Source: SSC4 sp964642445 (lineage in GTDB: Bacteria > Chloroflexota > Anaerolineae > SSC4 > Amarolineaceae). From it: a DNA stretch of 27,729 nucleotides. Below, in pieces: positions 14,212-22,855 of this stretch. The notes beneath the pieces are model-generated. The model saw only the letters and a list, made by a program, of their open reading frames with translations, ran no database searches and had not been told where the DNA came from. How positions within the stretch are numbered: the stretch's first letter is position 1; each line of letters opens with the position of its first letter. The stretch lies in contig CAZXQZ010000035.1 of the NCBI GenBank assembly GCA_964642445.1, forward strand, positions 1-27,729. The letters are read 5' to 3'. Both the position numbers and the translations under genes were made by a program.

Positions 14212-16464
14212 TCAAGGCAAGTCCTGGCACACGTCGATTTCTGGCAGCGGCACGGGCGCCGGGTTATGCGTTGTGTCCAGCGCGTAAACGCGCGTGCCGG
14301 CATGCTCGTAGAGCAAGGTCAGCTGCGGAGCCAGGGCCGCCAGGGCCGCGTCGAGGTAAGCCCCCACGGCCGGCCCCTGCGGATAGTAGAACTGGCTGGC
14401 ATCGGGCAGCACCAGCAGGTGCGTAATCCCCAGCGCCCGCAGCCGGTCCATGAAACTGGCCGCGTTGCGCAGGGTCGACACGTCGAGCGACCCCTGGAAG
14501 GCGGGATCGACCGGGACCTGATCGCGGTCGAGATACAGGCCACGCAGCGACCAGTTGAGAACCCGGCTGTCGGCCGGCAGGTTGTCGCTGGCCCAGCGCA
14601 GGGCGGTATATTCGGGCAGACCGCGCGCCAGCATCTCGCTGGCCGACTGCCGGCCCAACACCACGACCGCTGCATCCAGCCGCACCCAGGCCGCGTTGGC
14701 CAGGCAGAGGGCCAGGGCGATTCCCAGCAGTCCCAGCAGGGTGCGGCGCGGCCAGCGTGGCGCACGTTGAACCAGCACCACGGTGCCGGCCGCCACGACG
14801 ATGGCACCCGGAATCTGCGCGGTGGCAAAGAAGCGTGGCATAGGAAACAGCACCGCCTGAAAGATCGTCAACCCCAGCCCGATGCCGGCCAGGGCAAGAA
14901 GCACGCGCGCCGGCCCACGCACGTAACGCAGCAGGAGCAGCAGCACGATCAACGGCCAGCCCAGGCTCAACCACGGCCCGGCGGCATAGTCGGCCACCAG
15001 GCGCAGGACGACGAACAGGTCCGGCACACTGCGCACCTGGCCCACACCCACGTAGGCAAAGTGTGCCGTGTGCAAAGCTGCGGTACACGCATTCCAGGCC
15101 GCTTCCTGGAACCAGCGGTAGGCGAAGGGAAATAGCGGGTCTCCACCCAGCAGCCAGGCGCGCACCAGCCACGGCACACTCGGTACCGCGGCCAGCAGGA
15201 GCAGCCAAACGAACGTGCGGCCGCGCCCGGCGTGCGGCCGGCGCCACAGCACCATCGCAGTCAACAGCACGAACAGCACCAGGTAGGGCCAACCGAGGAG
15301 CTTCGTACCCGCGGCCAGGCCCACCGCCAGTGCGCCGGTCAGCAGCCAGCCGCGTGCGCCAGAGGCATACCATGCCATCCAGGCCATGGCGGCGGCCAGC
15401 ACAAAAAAAGCCAGGGGCAGGTCGACGTAGGCGCTGGGGGCGTAGGTGCTGACATCCGGGGCCGACAAATAGAGCAGGGTGGCCAGCAGCGCGGGCGTTG
15501 TGCCCAGCAAGCGGCGCGCCAGCACGTAGATGCCCAGCAGGAGTCCACCCACCAGGCCAAGACCGATCAGCTGGGCCAGGGACTCACCGCCCAGGGCCAG
15601 CCCCCACAGGTTGAGCAGCTCGACGTTGGCGGGCCACAGCGTACGATAATGCGCGGGGAGATAGGCGAGGGCACCGGCCTGCAGGTAGAGCCTGGGCAGA
15701 TACAGGTGATACCACGTAGCATCGAAGGCTGTGGCGGGTGCCAGTGCCCCCAGCAGCACCAGGCCCGCAAAGGGCAGGTGAGCCAGGCCCAGCAGGCGAG
15801 CGGTGCTGCCGCCCGGCAAATGGGGCCGCCAGCGGCGAGCCATCTGCCACCAGGTCAACCCGTCGCGCCAGGAGATACCCAGCAGCAGCAGGAGTACAAG
15901 CAACAGTGCCGGTGGGGACAGGCGCTGAAGCAGGCCCAGCACGAGGGCGCTCAATATCAGCCAGCCCCACCCCAGCGCCAGGCTAAAAAAAAGCGCCTCG
16001 GCCTGAGTGGTGGTGCTGACGTGCAGATGGCGCAGCGACCAGCGGCCAATACTGGCGGCCACGATCAGCAGGACGATCAGCAGCAGCAGGGCGAGTCCCG
16101 TTGCGGAGGGCCGCAGCAAGACCAACCCTGCGCCGGCAGCCAGCAGCCCCAAGATAAGCCAGCGATCGAAGCGGTTCGTTCGCCACAGAAGCCAGCCCAG
16201 GACCAGGCCGGCACCCACCAGCAGGACCAGCACAGCAAAACGCAGCGGCGTCAGCTGTGGCACACCCTCCAGCCATACCAGGTATCCGGGTCCAAGGTAT
16301 GGCCCTGGCTGCTGCACGGCCTGCCAGCCACGCCATACAAACCAGGCCAGGCCGCCGGCGAACCATAGGACAGCCAGGACAGCTACGATCTGATCGGTCC
16401 GTCTGGCCCGCGGCGGCGCGTCGTTGGTCGAATCGACGGCGGCGGTCGAGAATGAGGGAATCAA
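14212..16464 (-). CDS. Polytopic membrane protein, GT39/ArnT-like glycosyltransferase type
   Basis: This roughly 750-residue protein has more than a dozen hydrophobic helices and a soluble C-terminal region. The first extracellular-loop motif FDATWYHLYLPRLYLQAGAL resembles the Asp-containing loop of GT-C enzymes (GT39/GT83), which transfer sugars from polyprenyl phosphates. The extended family also contains uncharacterised proteins, so activity is uncertain. The C-terminal part (about 590-750) is soluble, with RVLNWSLRGLYLDRD and GITHLLVLPDASQFYY blocks seen in such proteins. The frame is open to 16554, but that ATG lies inside the terminator of the upstream gene; TTG 16464 with a GGGGG site upstream is more likely. 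Convergent with the epimerase gene, so the two are not co-transcribed. Confidence 0.75.
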   Translation of the reverse strand: MIPSFSTAAVDSTNDAPPRARRTDQIVAVLAVLWFAGGLAWFVWRGWQAVQQPGPYLGPGYLVWLEGVPQLTPLRFAVLVLLVGAGLVLGWLLWRTNRFDRWLILGLLAAGAGLVLLRPSATGLALLLLIVLLIVAASIGRWSLRHLHVSTTTQAEALFFSLALGWGWLILSALVLGLLQRLSPPALLLVLLLLLGISWRDGLTWWQMARRWRPHLPGGSTARLLGLAHLPFAGLVLLGALAPATAFDATWYHLYLPRLYLQAGALAYLPAHYRTLWPANVELLNLWGLALGGESLAQLIGLGLVGGLLLGIYVLARRLLGTTPALLATLLYLSAPDVSTYAPSAYVDLPLAFFVLAAAMAWMAWYASGARGWLLTGALAVGLAAGTKLLGWPYLVLFVLLTAMVLWRRPHAGRGRTFVWLLLLAAVPSVPWLVRAWLLGGDPLFPFAYRWFQEAAWNACTAALHTAHFAYVGVGQVRSVPDLFVVLRLVADYAAGPWLSLGWPLIVLLLLLRYVRGPARVLLALAGIGLGLTIFQAVLFPMPRFFATAQIPGAIVVAAGTVVLVQRAPRWPRRTLLGLLGIALALCLANAAWVRLDAAVVVLGRQSASEMLARGLPEYTALRWASDNLPADSRVLNWSLRGLYLDRDQVPVDPAFQGSLDVSTLRNAASFMDRLRALGITHLLVLPDASQFYYPQGPAVGAYLDAALAALAPQLTLLYEHAGTRVYALDTTHNPAPVPLPEIDVCQDLP

Positions 16465-16524
16465 TGGACGGCTTGCCCCCTTCGCCTCCGCCCAGGCTGC
16501 ATCGGGGAAGGATCGCACACAGCA

Positions 16525-16559
16525 CAAAAAGCCGGTGGTGGGGGGCCCCACCACCGGCT
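16525..16559 (-). terminator. Intrinsic terminator of the small secreted-protein gene
   Basis: AGCCGGTGGTGGGG (16530-16543) and CCCCACCACCGGCT (16546-16559) are perfect complements around GG. Read on the minus strand the stem is followed by TTTTTG. It lies 26 bp past the stop of the gene at 16585-16992. Confidence 0.85.
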
Positions 16560-16584
16560 GTTCAGCCGCTCGGAGAAACGAACC

Positions 16585-16992
16585 CTAGAATTGAAGCCAC
16601 ATTCGAACGGCGGCACCCGGGCTTCCTTCATTGACATCCACCACGACATTGTCGCGTAAGACCGTCACCCGCAGCGGAAATTCGCCGACGGGTCGCGCAA
16701 CGACAAAAAGGTTGGGGTTTTGTAAGCCCGCGGCGAACGACGCATGAAGAACCAAATCTCCGTCGAGCACCTCGGTTAATTCGGCCCCTTCCTGTGCCAA
16801 AATACCAACCAACACATGGGAGCCGGCATAATCCACCGGCGCTTCGACAATCACGTTGATCACGGAACCGTCCGGCAGGACAACCACCGGATCGGACGAA
16901 CACCACGACACATGCGCACCGACGGGCGTGATGGCGACCAACAGAAGCATGACTACGGCAACCATCACATTGAGTGCAATACGCCTCTGCAT
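16585..16992 (-). CDS. Small secreted protein of unknown function
   Basis: A 135-residue protein with a typical signal peptide: basic MQRR, hydrophobic core (about 7-22) and a VGAHVS cleavage region. The mature part (about 27-135) is beta-rich with alternating hydrophobic residues and one cysteine (SWCSSDP). It contains no known motif. The ATG has a perfect AGGAGG 6 nt before it, and a strong terminator follows, so it appears to be its own transcript. The 161-bp gap between it and the M50 protease gene (16993-17153) holds nothing I can name. Confidence 0.75.
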   Translation of the reverse strand: MQRRIALNVMVAVVMLLLVAITPVGAHVSWCSSDPVVVLPDGSVINVIVEAPVDYAGSHVLVGILAQEGAELTEVLDGDLVLHASFAAGLQNPNLFVVARPVGEFPLRVTVLRDNVVVDVNEGSPGAAVRMWLQF

Positions 16993-17153
16993 TGACGACC
17001 TCCTACTGACTGACAGATCGGGGTGAACCGAAAAACGACCACAACGCCCTTGTTGCGGCAGTACCTCGATTATACAGAGGCAATCTGAACATCACAATAG
17101 GGTAGAAGTCATGGGTACGATATGCAGTGGGTCAGTCGTCTGTTACGCCGGGT

Positions 17154-18263
17154 TCACTGGCCGGGAAAGATGGGCGTACCACGCCACCAATTGGCCAGGT
17201 CCATATAAGAAACCACCAGCATGAGCGCAATCAGGGCAACCATACCGGCCAGGTGCACCAGCGCTTCGCGTTCGGGTGCAATGCGTTTGCCGCGCCGCAG
17301 CGCCTCCAGACCAACGAACATCAGGCGGCCGCCGTCCAGTGCAGGTAGGGGCAGCAGGTTGATAATGAAGAAGTTGAGGCTCAGAAATGCCGTCAGCTCG
17401 ATCAGCGGAATCAAGCCCTGCCGTGCCAGTTCCCCGGTGATGCGGGCGATCCCAACCGGTCCTGCTATGCCACCTGCCGGCATCGGTGCCGCGCCCGGCA
17501 AAAATACACTCTGCACCAGCTGGATGAGGCCGGTCACCATGGCTGTGAGAACTTCGCCGGTGTGGCGCAGCCCCATGACAAACGCCTGGGCCAGATTGTC
17601 GGCGGTGACGAATGCGCGCTGAATGGCAATCCCGGTTGGTCCCTGACCTTCTGGTATCTCGGCCGGCGTACGCGGCACCAGTGTCACGGTGACGATTTCA
17701 CCGTTGCGCTGGACCGTCACTTCCATCGGGCGTCCCTGGTACTGGCGGGTGACCGCACTCACATCGGCCGTTGTCTTCGGCTGTGTGTCGGCCAGTTGGA
17801 CGAATTGATCGCCCACCTGCAAACCAGCCTCGGCCGCCGGTGAGCCTGGCGCAACGACCGTGATCTCCACCGGGCCAAGCGGGTACGGCGTGCCGCTCAT
17901 GAAGACAATCGTGTACAGAATGGGGGCCAGGATCAGGTTCATCAGCGGGCCGGCCACCAGCACGATGGCGCGCTGGTAGGGTTTTTTGGACGTCAGGCTG
18001 CCTTCGGCATCGAAGTTGCCTTCTTCGCCCACCATACGGACGAAGCCGCCCAACGGCAGCCAGTTAAGGGTGAACTTTACCCCACGCCAGACGAACATGG
18101 TCCACAGGCGCGGCGGATAACCAAAGCCGAATTCCTCGACCTTGACCTTCATCCACAAGGCGCCCAAAAAATGGCCCAGCTCGTGCCAAAACACAAGCAC
18201 TCCCAGGACTGGAATGACCCATAACCAGGCCAGTTGGTTACCTAAAAACGATAGATCGGGCAT
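17154..18263 (-). CDS. M50 site-2 metalloprotease (RseP/RasP-like) with PDZ domain
   Basis: A 369-residue intramembrane zinc protease of the M50/RseP family, which cleaves membrane-embedded regulators such as anti-sigma factors, usually after a first cut by another protease. HELGH in the first membrane helix gives zinc ligands H27 and H31 with catalytic E28. A PDZ domain lies at about 125-200 (GSPAAEAGLQVGDQFVQL). The third zinc ligand is in NLLPLPALDGGRL near residue 300. An in-frame TTG at 18272 precedes the ATG at 18263; the ATG is preferred for its codon, but ribosome-binding signals are weak. An HtrA-type protease is encoded elsewhere in the window, which could supply the first cut, but the two are 17 kb apart. 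Confidence 0.92.
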   Translation of the reverse strand: MPDLSFLGNQLAWLWVIPVLGVLVFWHELGHFLGALWMKVKVEEFGFGYPPRLWTMFVWRGVKFTLNWLPLGGFVRMVGEEGNFDAEGSLTSKKPYQRAIVLVAGPLMNLILAPILYTIVFMSGTPYPLGPVEITVVAPGSPAAEAGLQVGDQFVQLADTQPKTTADVSAVTRQYQGRPMEVTVQRNGEIVTVTLVPRTPAEIPEGQGPTGIAIQRAFVTADNLAQAFVMGLRHTGEVLTAMVTGLIQLVQSVFLPGAAPMPAGGIAGPVGIARITGELARQGLIPLIELTAFLSLNFFIINLLPLPALDGGRLMFVGLEALRRGKRIAPEREALVHLAGMVALIALMLVVSYMDLANWWRGTPIFPGQ

Positions 18264-18358
18264 GTGCAGCAAACCTGACTCAAATCTTCAAACATCCTGA
18301 TCTGATAGTAGCACAAATCCAGGAATAACCCGTATTGTTACCTACAATCACAAACGCC

Positions 18359-18377
18359 GTCACGCCTGGGGCGTGAC
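18359..18377 (-). terminator. Short hairpin directly after the beta-CASP RNase gene
   Basis: GTCACGCC (18359-18366) and GGCGTGAC (18370-18377) pair perfectly around TGG and abut the stop codon at 18378. Only a weak T-run (GTTTG) follows on the minus strand, so it is a possible terminator. Confidence 0.45.
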
Positions 18378-19778
18378 CTACAGCTCGAAGCTGTCACCCC
18401 GTTCTGGAACCACCACCTGATCGATGCCGAGCTGCTGGATGCCCTGGGCGAGTGCTGTCGCCGGCTCCAGCTCGCCGTGCACCAGGAAGACCTGGCGCAG
18501 GCGCGCCGGGTCCATGTGGCCAATCCAGTCCAGCAGTTCGGTCCGATCGGCGTGTGCGCTGTAGCCGTCGATGCGTTCGATGCGCGAGCGTACGATGTGC
18601 TGCTCGCCAAAGATGCGCACCGGTGAGATACCGTCCAGCAGGCGGCGTCCGAGCGTATTTTCGGCCTGGAAGCCGACGAAGAGCACCGTGTTGGCAGCGT
18701 TATCGATGTTGTTGCGCAGGTGATGCAAAATGCGGCCGGCTTCGGCCATCCCGGAGGCGCTGATGATGATGGCCGACTCGCGCAGGAAGTTCAGTTCCTT
18801 CGATTCGCGCACATCGCGCACGTAGGTCAGGTTTTCGAAGCCGAAGGGATTACGATCACGATCCGTCGCCAGGAACTCACGCAGCTCTTGATCGTAGCAC
18901 TCAGGATGCAGGCGGAACACCTCGGTCACGTTGCTGGCCAGTGGGCTATCGACAAACACCGGCAGGGGAGGGATTTCGCGCGCGTTGGACAGCCGGTGCA
19001 GTGCATACACCAGTTCCTGTGTGCGGCCCACCGCAAAGGCGGGAATGATCACTTTGCCCCGCCGACGGTAGGTATTTTTGACCACCGTGGCCAGGTGCTC
19101 GCTGGCTTCGTCCGGCGTCTCGTGCCGGCGGTTGCCGTACGTGCTCTCCATGATGACGTAATCCGCACCTTCGAACACGGTGGGATCGCGCAAGATGGCC
19201 AGGCCGCGGCGGCCGATGTCACCGGAGAAAATGAGGCGGCAGTGCCGTCCGGCCTCCTCCAGGTCGAGCTGGATCATGGCGGAGCCCAGGATGTGCCCGG
19301 CATCGAAATAGGTCGCCGTCACACCGTGCGCCACCTCGATCGGGCGCTGATAACCCACCGAAACGAACTGGCCAAGGGTTGCGATGGCGTCGTTGCGCGT
19401 ATAGAGTGGCGCAACGGCCGGCTCACCGGCGCGTGCACGCCGTTTGTTGACAAACTCGACGTCCTTTTCCTGGATGTGACCGCTGTCCTGCAGCATCGAC
19501 GCGCACAGGTCCCGCGTGGCCGGCGTACACCAGATCGTGCCGCTGAAGCCCTGTTTGCACAGGTTGGGTAGATTGCCGCTGTGATCGATGTGGGCGTGGG
19601 ATAGCAGGACCGTATGGACCGTGGCAGGGTCGAAAGGAAAGTTCAGGTTACGCTCGTACGTTTCGGCGCGTCGCCCCTGAAACAGACCGCAGTCGAGCAG
19701 GATGCGCTGACCGTTGACTTCGAGCAAGTGCAAAGAACCGGTGACCGAACGGGCGGCACCGTAGAAAGTGATCTGCAT
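18378..19778 (-). CDS. Beta-CASP metallo-beta-lactamase-fold ribonuclease
   Basis: A 466-residue protein of the CPSF73/Int11-type beta-CASP family, metal-dependent RNA endo/exonucleases. The opening MQITFYGAARSVTGS and LLDCGLFQG are family starts. The metal motif HAHIDH gives H61, H63, D65 and H66, and the later DAGHILGSA and FSGDIGR provide further ligands. The beta-CASP insertion includes ESTYGNR, IPAFAVGR and IIISASGMAEAGRILHHLRN. The C-terminal part contains GYSAHADR and VFLVHGELE. The ATG at 19778 is favoured over a TTG at 19781; GAGG lies about 8 nt upstream. RNase D is encoded 60 bp upstream on the same strand, so an RNA-processing operon with the promoter at 21153 is likely. Confidence 0.92.
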   Translation of the reverse strand: MQITFYGAARSVTGSLHLLEVNGQRILLDCGLFQGRRAETYERNLNFPFDPATVHTVLLSHAHIDHSGNLPNLCKQGFSGTIWCTPATRDLCASMLQDSGHIQEKDVEFVNKRRARAGEPAVAPLYTRNDAIATLGQFVSVGYQRPIEVAHGVTATYFDAGHILGSAMIQLDLEEAGRHCRLIFSGDIGRRGLAILRDPTVFEGADYVIMESTYGNRRHETPDEASEHLATVVKNTYRRRGKVIIPAFAVGRTQELVYALHRLSNAREIPPLPVFVDSPLASNVTEVFRLHPECYDQELREFLATDRDRNPFGFENLTYVRDVRESKELNFLRESAIIISASGMAEAGRILHHLRNNIDNAANTVLFVGFQAENTLGRRLLDGISPVRIFGEQHIVRSRIERIDGYSAHADRTELLDWIGHMDPARLRQVFLVHGELEPATALAQGIQQLGIDQVVVPERGDSFEL

Positions 19779-19838
19779 CAAATTGCCTCATTCGTGAAAT
19801 CGTGGCACGCGGCGCGGGCTGCGGCGGGTTCATGGCTG

Positions 19839-21050
19839 TCAGGCCGCAACGATACGATCCCGGCCCAGCAGGGCCATGATCTCACGGCCATAGAGATGTC
19901 GTTTATTGGGTCCAAACCCGGGGCACGTTTCCAGGTCGGCAAGGGTGGCGGGCATCTGTCGCGCAATGTGCATCAGCGTTTCGTTGGTCAGCACCACATC
20001 GGGATCAACGCCGCGTTCGATGGCTTTGTCGGTGCGCCAGGTTCGCAGCCGCTCGAAGCGGGCCAGGGTCTCTTCATCGGGTCGCGTGGCGTGGTGGTTG
20101 TTCTGACGGCGCGGCATGGTGGGCGGCGGTGCTACGCCCGCTGCCCGAATCGTTTCCAGAATCTCATTACCGGAACGATGAACCAGGCTGCGGTTCATGC
20201 CGCTGAGGTGAGCCAGCTCGCCCAGGGAAGCGGGCTGCTTCTGCGCCATCGCCAGCAGGGCGTGGTCGGACAACACCTTGAACGGGGGCCGGTCCAGGGA
20301 TCGCGCTTTGTCTTCCCGCCACAGGTACAGCGCCTGCAGGACGGCCTGGGCCTTGGGTGCCAGCTCGCGCACACCACGCATGCGCCAGAAGCCTTCGGGG
20401 TCGAACGGCTTCGACACAAATTCTACGTCTGGCAGGCTGGCAAACGCCTCCAGCGCCTCGGCCAGCCGGCCTCGTTTTTCCAGCTCGGCCACCAGCGTAT
20501 CGCGCAGGGGAATCAGATAGTGCGTATCCAGGCGGGCATACGCCAGCTGCTCGCGCGTAAGCGGGCGTTTGCCCCAATTGGCACGCTGCATTTGTTTATT
20601 GAGCGGCACGCCAAACTGTTTGGTGAGAATGGCGCCCAGGCCCACTTCGGGCCAGCCCAGGATGCGCGCCGCCCACAAGGTGTCGAACACGTTGGTAAAG
20701 GCGAAACCATAATCGCGCTTGAGCACGAGGATGTCGTTTTCGGCGGCGTGGAAGATCTTCTGCACCTGCGGGGCGGCAAAGAGCTGGCCCAGCGGGCGGA
20801 TGTCGAGCTCGATCGCCAACGGATCGATGACGTAGTCGGTGCGCAGGATGGAAAGTTGAATCAGGCAGACTTTGTGGAAATAGGCAAAGAGGCTGTTCGC
20901 TTCGGTGTCGACAGCGACATACGGTGATGCCAGGAGATGAGGCAGAATACGATGCAGCTGCCCGGTTGAGGTGATGAGTTGTGGTGGGGGTAGGTTCCCA
21001 AAGACCTCACCGGCTGGCTGGCTTGCGTCGCCCCCGCGACGTTGCGACAT
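19839..21050 (-). CDS. rnd: Ribonuclease D (DEDDy 3'-5' exonuclease, two HRDC-like regions)
   Basis: A 403-residue 3'-5' exoribonuclease of the RNase D family, which trims tRNA and other stable RNA ends. Catalytic blocks are VAVDTEANSL (D48, E50), HAAENDILVL with its Asp, and YARLDTHYLIPL (Tyr and Asp), so all DEDDy residues are seen. Two HRDC-type helical regions follow (about 205-295 and 320-395), with a poorly conserved linker (RRQNNHHATRPDEE) between them. An open frame extends to 21152, but the ATG at 21050 is chosen: GAGGGG lies 6 nt upstream, and the promoter at 21153-21180 places the transcription start downstream of the longer frame's start. It lies 60 bp before the beta-CASP gene. 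Confidence 0.93.
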   Translation of the reverse strand: MSQRRGGDASQPAGEVFGNLPPPQLITSTGQLHRILPHLLASPYVAVDTEANSLFAYFHKVCLIQLSILRTDYVIDPLAIELDIRPLGQLFAAPQVQKIFHAAENDILVLKRDYGFAFTNVFDTLWAARILGWPEVGLGAILTKQFGVPLNKQMQRANWGKRPLTREQLAYARLDTHYLIPLRDTLVAELEKRGRLAEALEAFASLPDVEFVSKPFDPEGFWRMRGVRELAPKAQAVLQALYLWREDKARSLDRPPFKVLSDHALLAMAQKQPASLGELAHLSGMNRSLVHRSGNEILETIRAAGVAPPPTMPRRQNNHHATRPDEETLARFERLRTWRTDKAIERGVDPDVVLTNETLMHIARQMPATLADLETCPGFGPNKRHLYGREIMALLGRDRIVAA

Positions 21051-21152
21051 GACGAACCCCTCGGCCAAATCTACAAAACGTTGCTGACAGTTTCTGAACG
21101 TCAGGCGGTCTGTCCCCGGCAATTTTTGCACCGGGTCTCCCGACCGTCGCAT

Positions 21153-21180
21153 ATTATCGACAAATCACCGCGGTTGTCAA
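21153..21180 (-). promoter_or_regulatory. Promoter of the RNase D / beta-CASP operon
   Basis: On the minus strand TTGACA (21180-21175) is followed after 16 nt by GATAAT (21158-21153), a near-consensus sigma70-type promoter. Transcription would start near 21146, leaving about a 96-nt leader. Confidence 0.7.
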
Positions 21181-21279
21181 AGTCATGGCCCAGCGCGCGC
21201 TCATTGGCCATGATACGGGCCGGCCAGGGCACATTCCGGCGACCCACTGAATTGTGATAATCTCTATCTGATTTGTAGC

Positions 21280-21307
21280 TTGCGTTTCAGTTGATCCATG
21301 GTATAAT
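21280..21307 (+). promoter_or_regulatory. Promoter of the ABC ATPase leader transcript
   Basis: TATAAT at 21302-21307 is a perfect -10, with TTGCGT (21280-21285) 16 nt upstream as a weak -35. It would give a transcript with roughly a 395-nt untranslated leader before the ABC ATPase start. Confidence 0.55.
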
Positions 21308-21468
21308 TCAAACAGCTTTCCGTACCCCCGCACCGTCAACCAGGTTTGTTTTGGACGTACAAAGGAGGTGACCCGCCCCGCCCGGGCCGGCGCCAGTCCA
21401 GTTCGCTGGTGACTCACACCGGATCATGCTACTGCCCGCTGCTGAGCCATCTCTCAGCGCCATCCCGG

Positions 21469-21496
21469 CATCCAACATCCAACATCCAACATCCAA
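21469..21496 (+). repeat. Short tandem heptamer array (CATCCAA)
   Basis: Four consecutive CATCCAA units at 21469-21496, followed by degenerate copies to about 21515 (ATATCCAACCTCC). A slippage-prone microsatellite in the leader of the ABC gene, not a CRISPR. Confidence 0.75.
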
Positions 21497-21543
21497 TTTC
21501 TAATATCCAACCTCCAGCAAAGAACAAAGGAACGGTTTAGGCA

Positions 21544-21591
21544 ATGAGACCCGCCACCGCAGGGGACATGCTCCTGGCCAACGAGTTCTAG
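21544..21591 (+). CDS. Possible leader peptide (15 codons)
   Basis: ATG at 21544 opens MRPATAGDMLLANEF and closes at TAG 21589-21591. An AAAGGAACGG segment lies upstream, slightly far from the ATG. It stands just before the overlapping hairpins in the ABC leader, the place expected of an attenuator peptide. There is no run of one regulatory amino acid, so the idea is weak. Confidence 0.2.
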   Translation: MRPATAGDMLLANEF

Positions 21592-21708
21592 CCCTCTCTG
21601 TCCCAGGCATGGAAACCCACGTTGGGTCCGCTATGGACCCTCGGCGACCGCAAAGTTCTGTCCTTGGTTCTTCTGCTCATTTGACACTCACAAAGGAGTT
21701 CAAATTTC

Positions 21709-22812
21709 ATGGCTAGTGTAACATACGATCATGTCTACAAACGGTGGGGCGACGTCACCGCCGTCAACGACCTCAACATCGAGATCGAGGACAAAGAGTT
21801 CCTGGTCTTCGTCGGCCCCTCTGGTTGTGGTAAGTCGACCTCGCTGCGCCTGCTGGCCGGCCTGGAAGAGATTTCCGACGGACGCATCCTGATCGGCGAC
21901 CGCGTCGTCAACGACGTACCGCCCAAGGATCGCGACATCGCCATGGTGTTCCAGAGTTACGCGCTGTACCCGCACATGTCGGTTTACGACAACATGGCGT
22001 TCGGTCTCAAGCTGCGCAAGAAGCCGAAGTCCGAGATCGACGACCGCGTGCGCAAGGCCGCCGAGATCCTGGGCATCACCCAGCTGCTGGACCGCAAGCC
22101 GAAGCAGCTCTCGGGTGGTCAGCGCCAGCGTGTCGCCGTGGGCCGCGCCATCGTGCGCGAGCCGCAGGTCTTCCTCTTCGACGAGCCGCTGTCCAACCTG
22201 GATGCCAAGCTGCGTGTCCAGACACGTGCCGAGATCAGCAAGCTGCACCGCCAGCTGGGCACCACCTTCATCTACGTGACGCACGACCAGGTCGAAGCGC
22301 TGACCATGGCGACGCGCATTGCGGTGATGAAGGACGGCCTCTTGCAGCAGATCGACACGCCGCAGATGCTGTACGATCATCCGAGCAACATGTTCGTCGG
22401 TGGTTTCATCGGCAGCCCGTCGATGAACTTCTTCGATGCCACGCTGGTCGAAGCCGACGGCAAGCTGATCGTCGATGGCGGCACCTTCCGTCTCGAAGCG
22501 CCGCCGCAGAAGGCGGACAGCCTGCGCCAGCACAAAGGCAAACAGGTCATCTTTGGCGTACGGCCCGAGGACATTCACGCCAAGCAGTTCTCACCGCCCG
22601 CCATCTCGCCTTCCTACATGAAGGCCGAGGTCGACGTGACCGAGTTGATGGGTAATGAAATCTATCTCTACCTGTTGACCGGCAAAAAACAGTTCGTCGC
22701 TCGTGTCGACCCGCGTACGCAGGCCAAACCGGGGGATGTCATCGAACTGGCCGTCAACATGGACAACACCCATTACTTCGATCCGAAGACCGAAGTGTCG
22801 CTAGCAGACTGA
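21709..22812 (+). CDS. ABC transporter ATP-binding protein, MalK/UgpC (CUT1 sugar importer) family
   Basis: A 367-residue ATPase that powers carbohydrate-type ABC importers (maltose, glycerol-3-phosphate, oligosaccharides). Walker A is GPSGCGKST (36-44), the Q-loop is Q82 in FQSYALYPHM, the signature is LSGGQ (134-138), Walker B is VFLFDEP (154-160), and the H-loop is H192 in VTHDQVEALTMA. The C-terminal TOBE/OB region (about 240-365) includes FGVRPEDIH, as in MalK/UgpC. AAAGGAG lies 10 nt before the ATG. No permease or binding-protein gene is adjacent, so it is probably a shared ATPase serving several transporters, as known for MsmK-type proteins. A terminator follows. It has a long leader. 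Confidence 0.95.
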   Translation: MASVTYDHVYKRWGDVTAVNDLNIEIEDKEFLVFVGPSGCGKSTSLRLLAGLEEISDGRILIGDRVVNDVPPKDRDIAMVFQSYALYPHMSVYDNMAFGLKLRKKPKSEIDDRVRKAAEILGITQLLDRKPKQLSGGQRQRVAVGRAIVREPQVFLFDEPLSNLDAKLRVQTRAEISKLHRQLGTTFIYVTHDQVEALTMATRIAVMKDGLLQQIDTPQMLYDHPSNMFVGGFIGSPSMNFFDATLVEADGKLIVDGGTFRLEAPPQKADSLRQHKGKQVIFGVRPEDIHAKQFSPPAISPSYMKAEVDVTELMGNEIYLYLLTGKKQFVARVDPRTQAKPGDVIELAVNMDNTHYFDPKTEVSLAD

Positions 22813-22855
22813 GCGTTCCATCAGTAGCCCGAACATTCGGGAACCCGTCATAGAA

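Larger units (their letters stand above)
21308..21708 (+). promoter_or_regulatory. Long 5' leader of the ABC ATPase gene, possibly regulatory
   Basis: Between the promoter and the ATG at 21709 lie: a textbook Shine-Dalgarno (AAAGGAGGTGA, 21361-21371) with no suitable start codon at normal spacing; heptamer repeats (21469-21496); a 15-codon ORF (21544-21591); and two overlapping, mutually exclusive hairpins (ACCCA/TGGGT at 21615-21627 and GGGTCC/GGACCC at 21624-21640). The ABC start has its own AAAGGAG at 21692-21698. No known riboswitch class is recognised. Confidence 0.4.

Noticed and set aside
14212..16464. Long Gln/His-rich plus-strand frames opposite the GT39-like gene
   Set aside because: Composition is typical of an antisense shadow of a hydrophobic GC-rich gene.
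16465..16554. ATG start at 16554 for the GT39-like gene
   Set aside because: It lies inside the upstream gene's terminator hairpin.
21051..21152. 34-residue N-terminal extension of RNase D
   Set aside because: The TTGACA-16-GATAAT promoter would start transcription near 21146, inside this extension, and the ATG at 21050 has its own ribosome-binding site.
21469..21515. Possible CRISPR-like repeats
   Set aside because: Units are seven bases with no spacers; a simple microsatellite.
21346..21540. 64-residue plus-strand ORF in the ABC leader
   Set aside because: TTG start without ribosome-binding site, low complexity from heptamer repeats, no family look.
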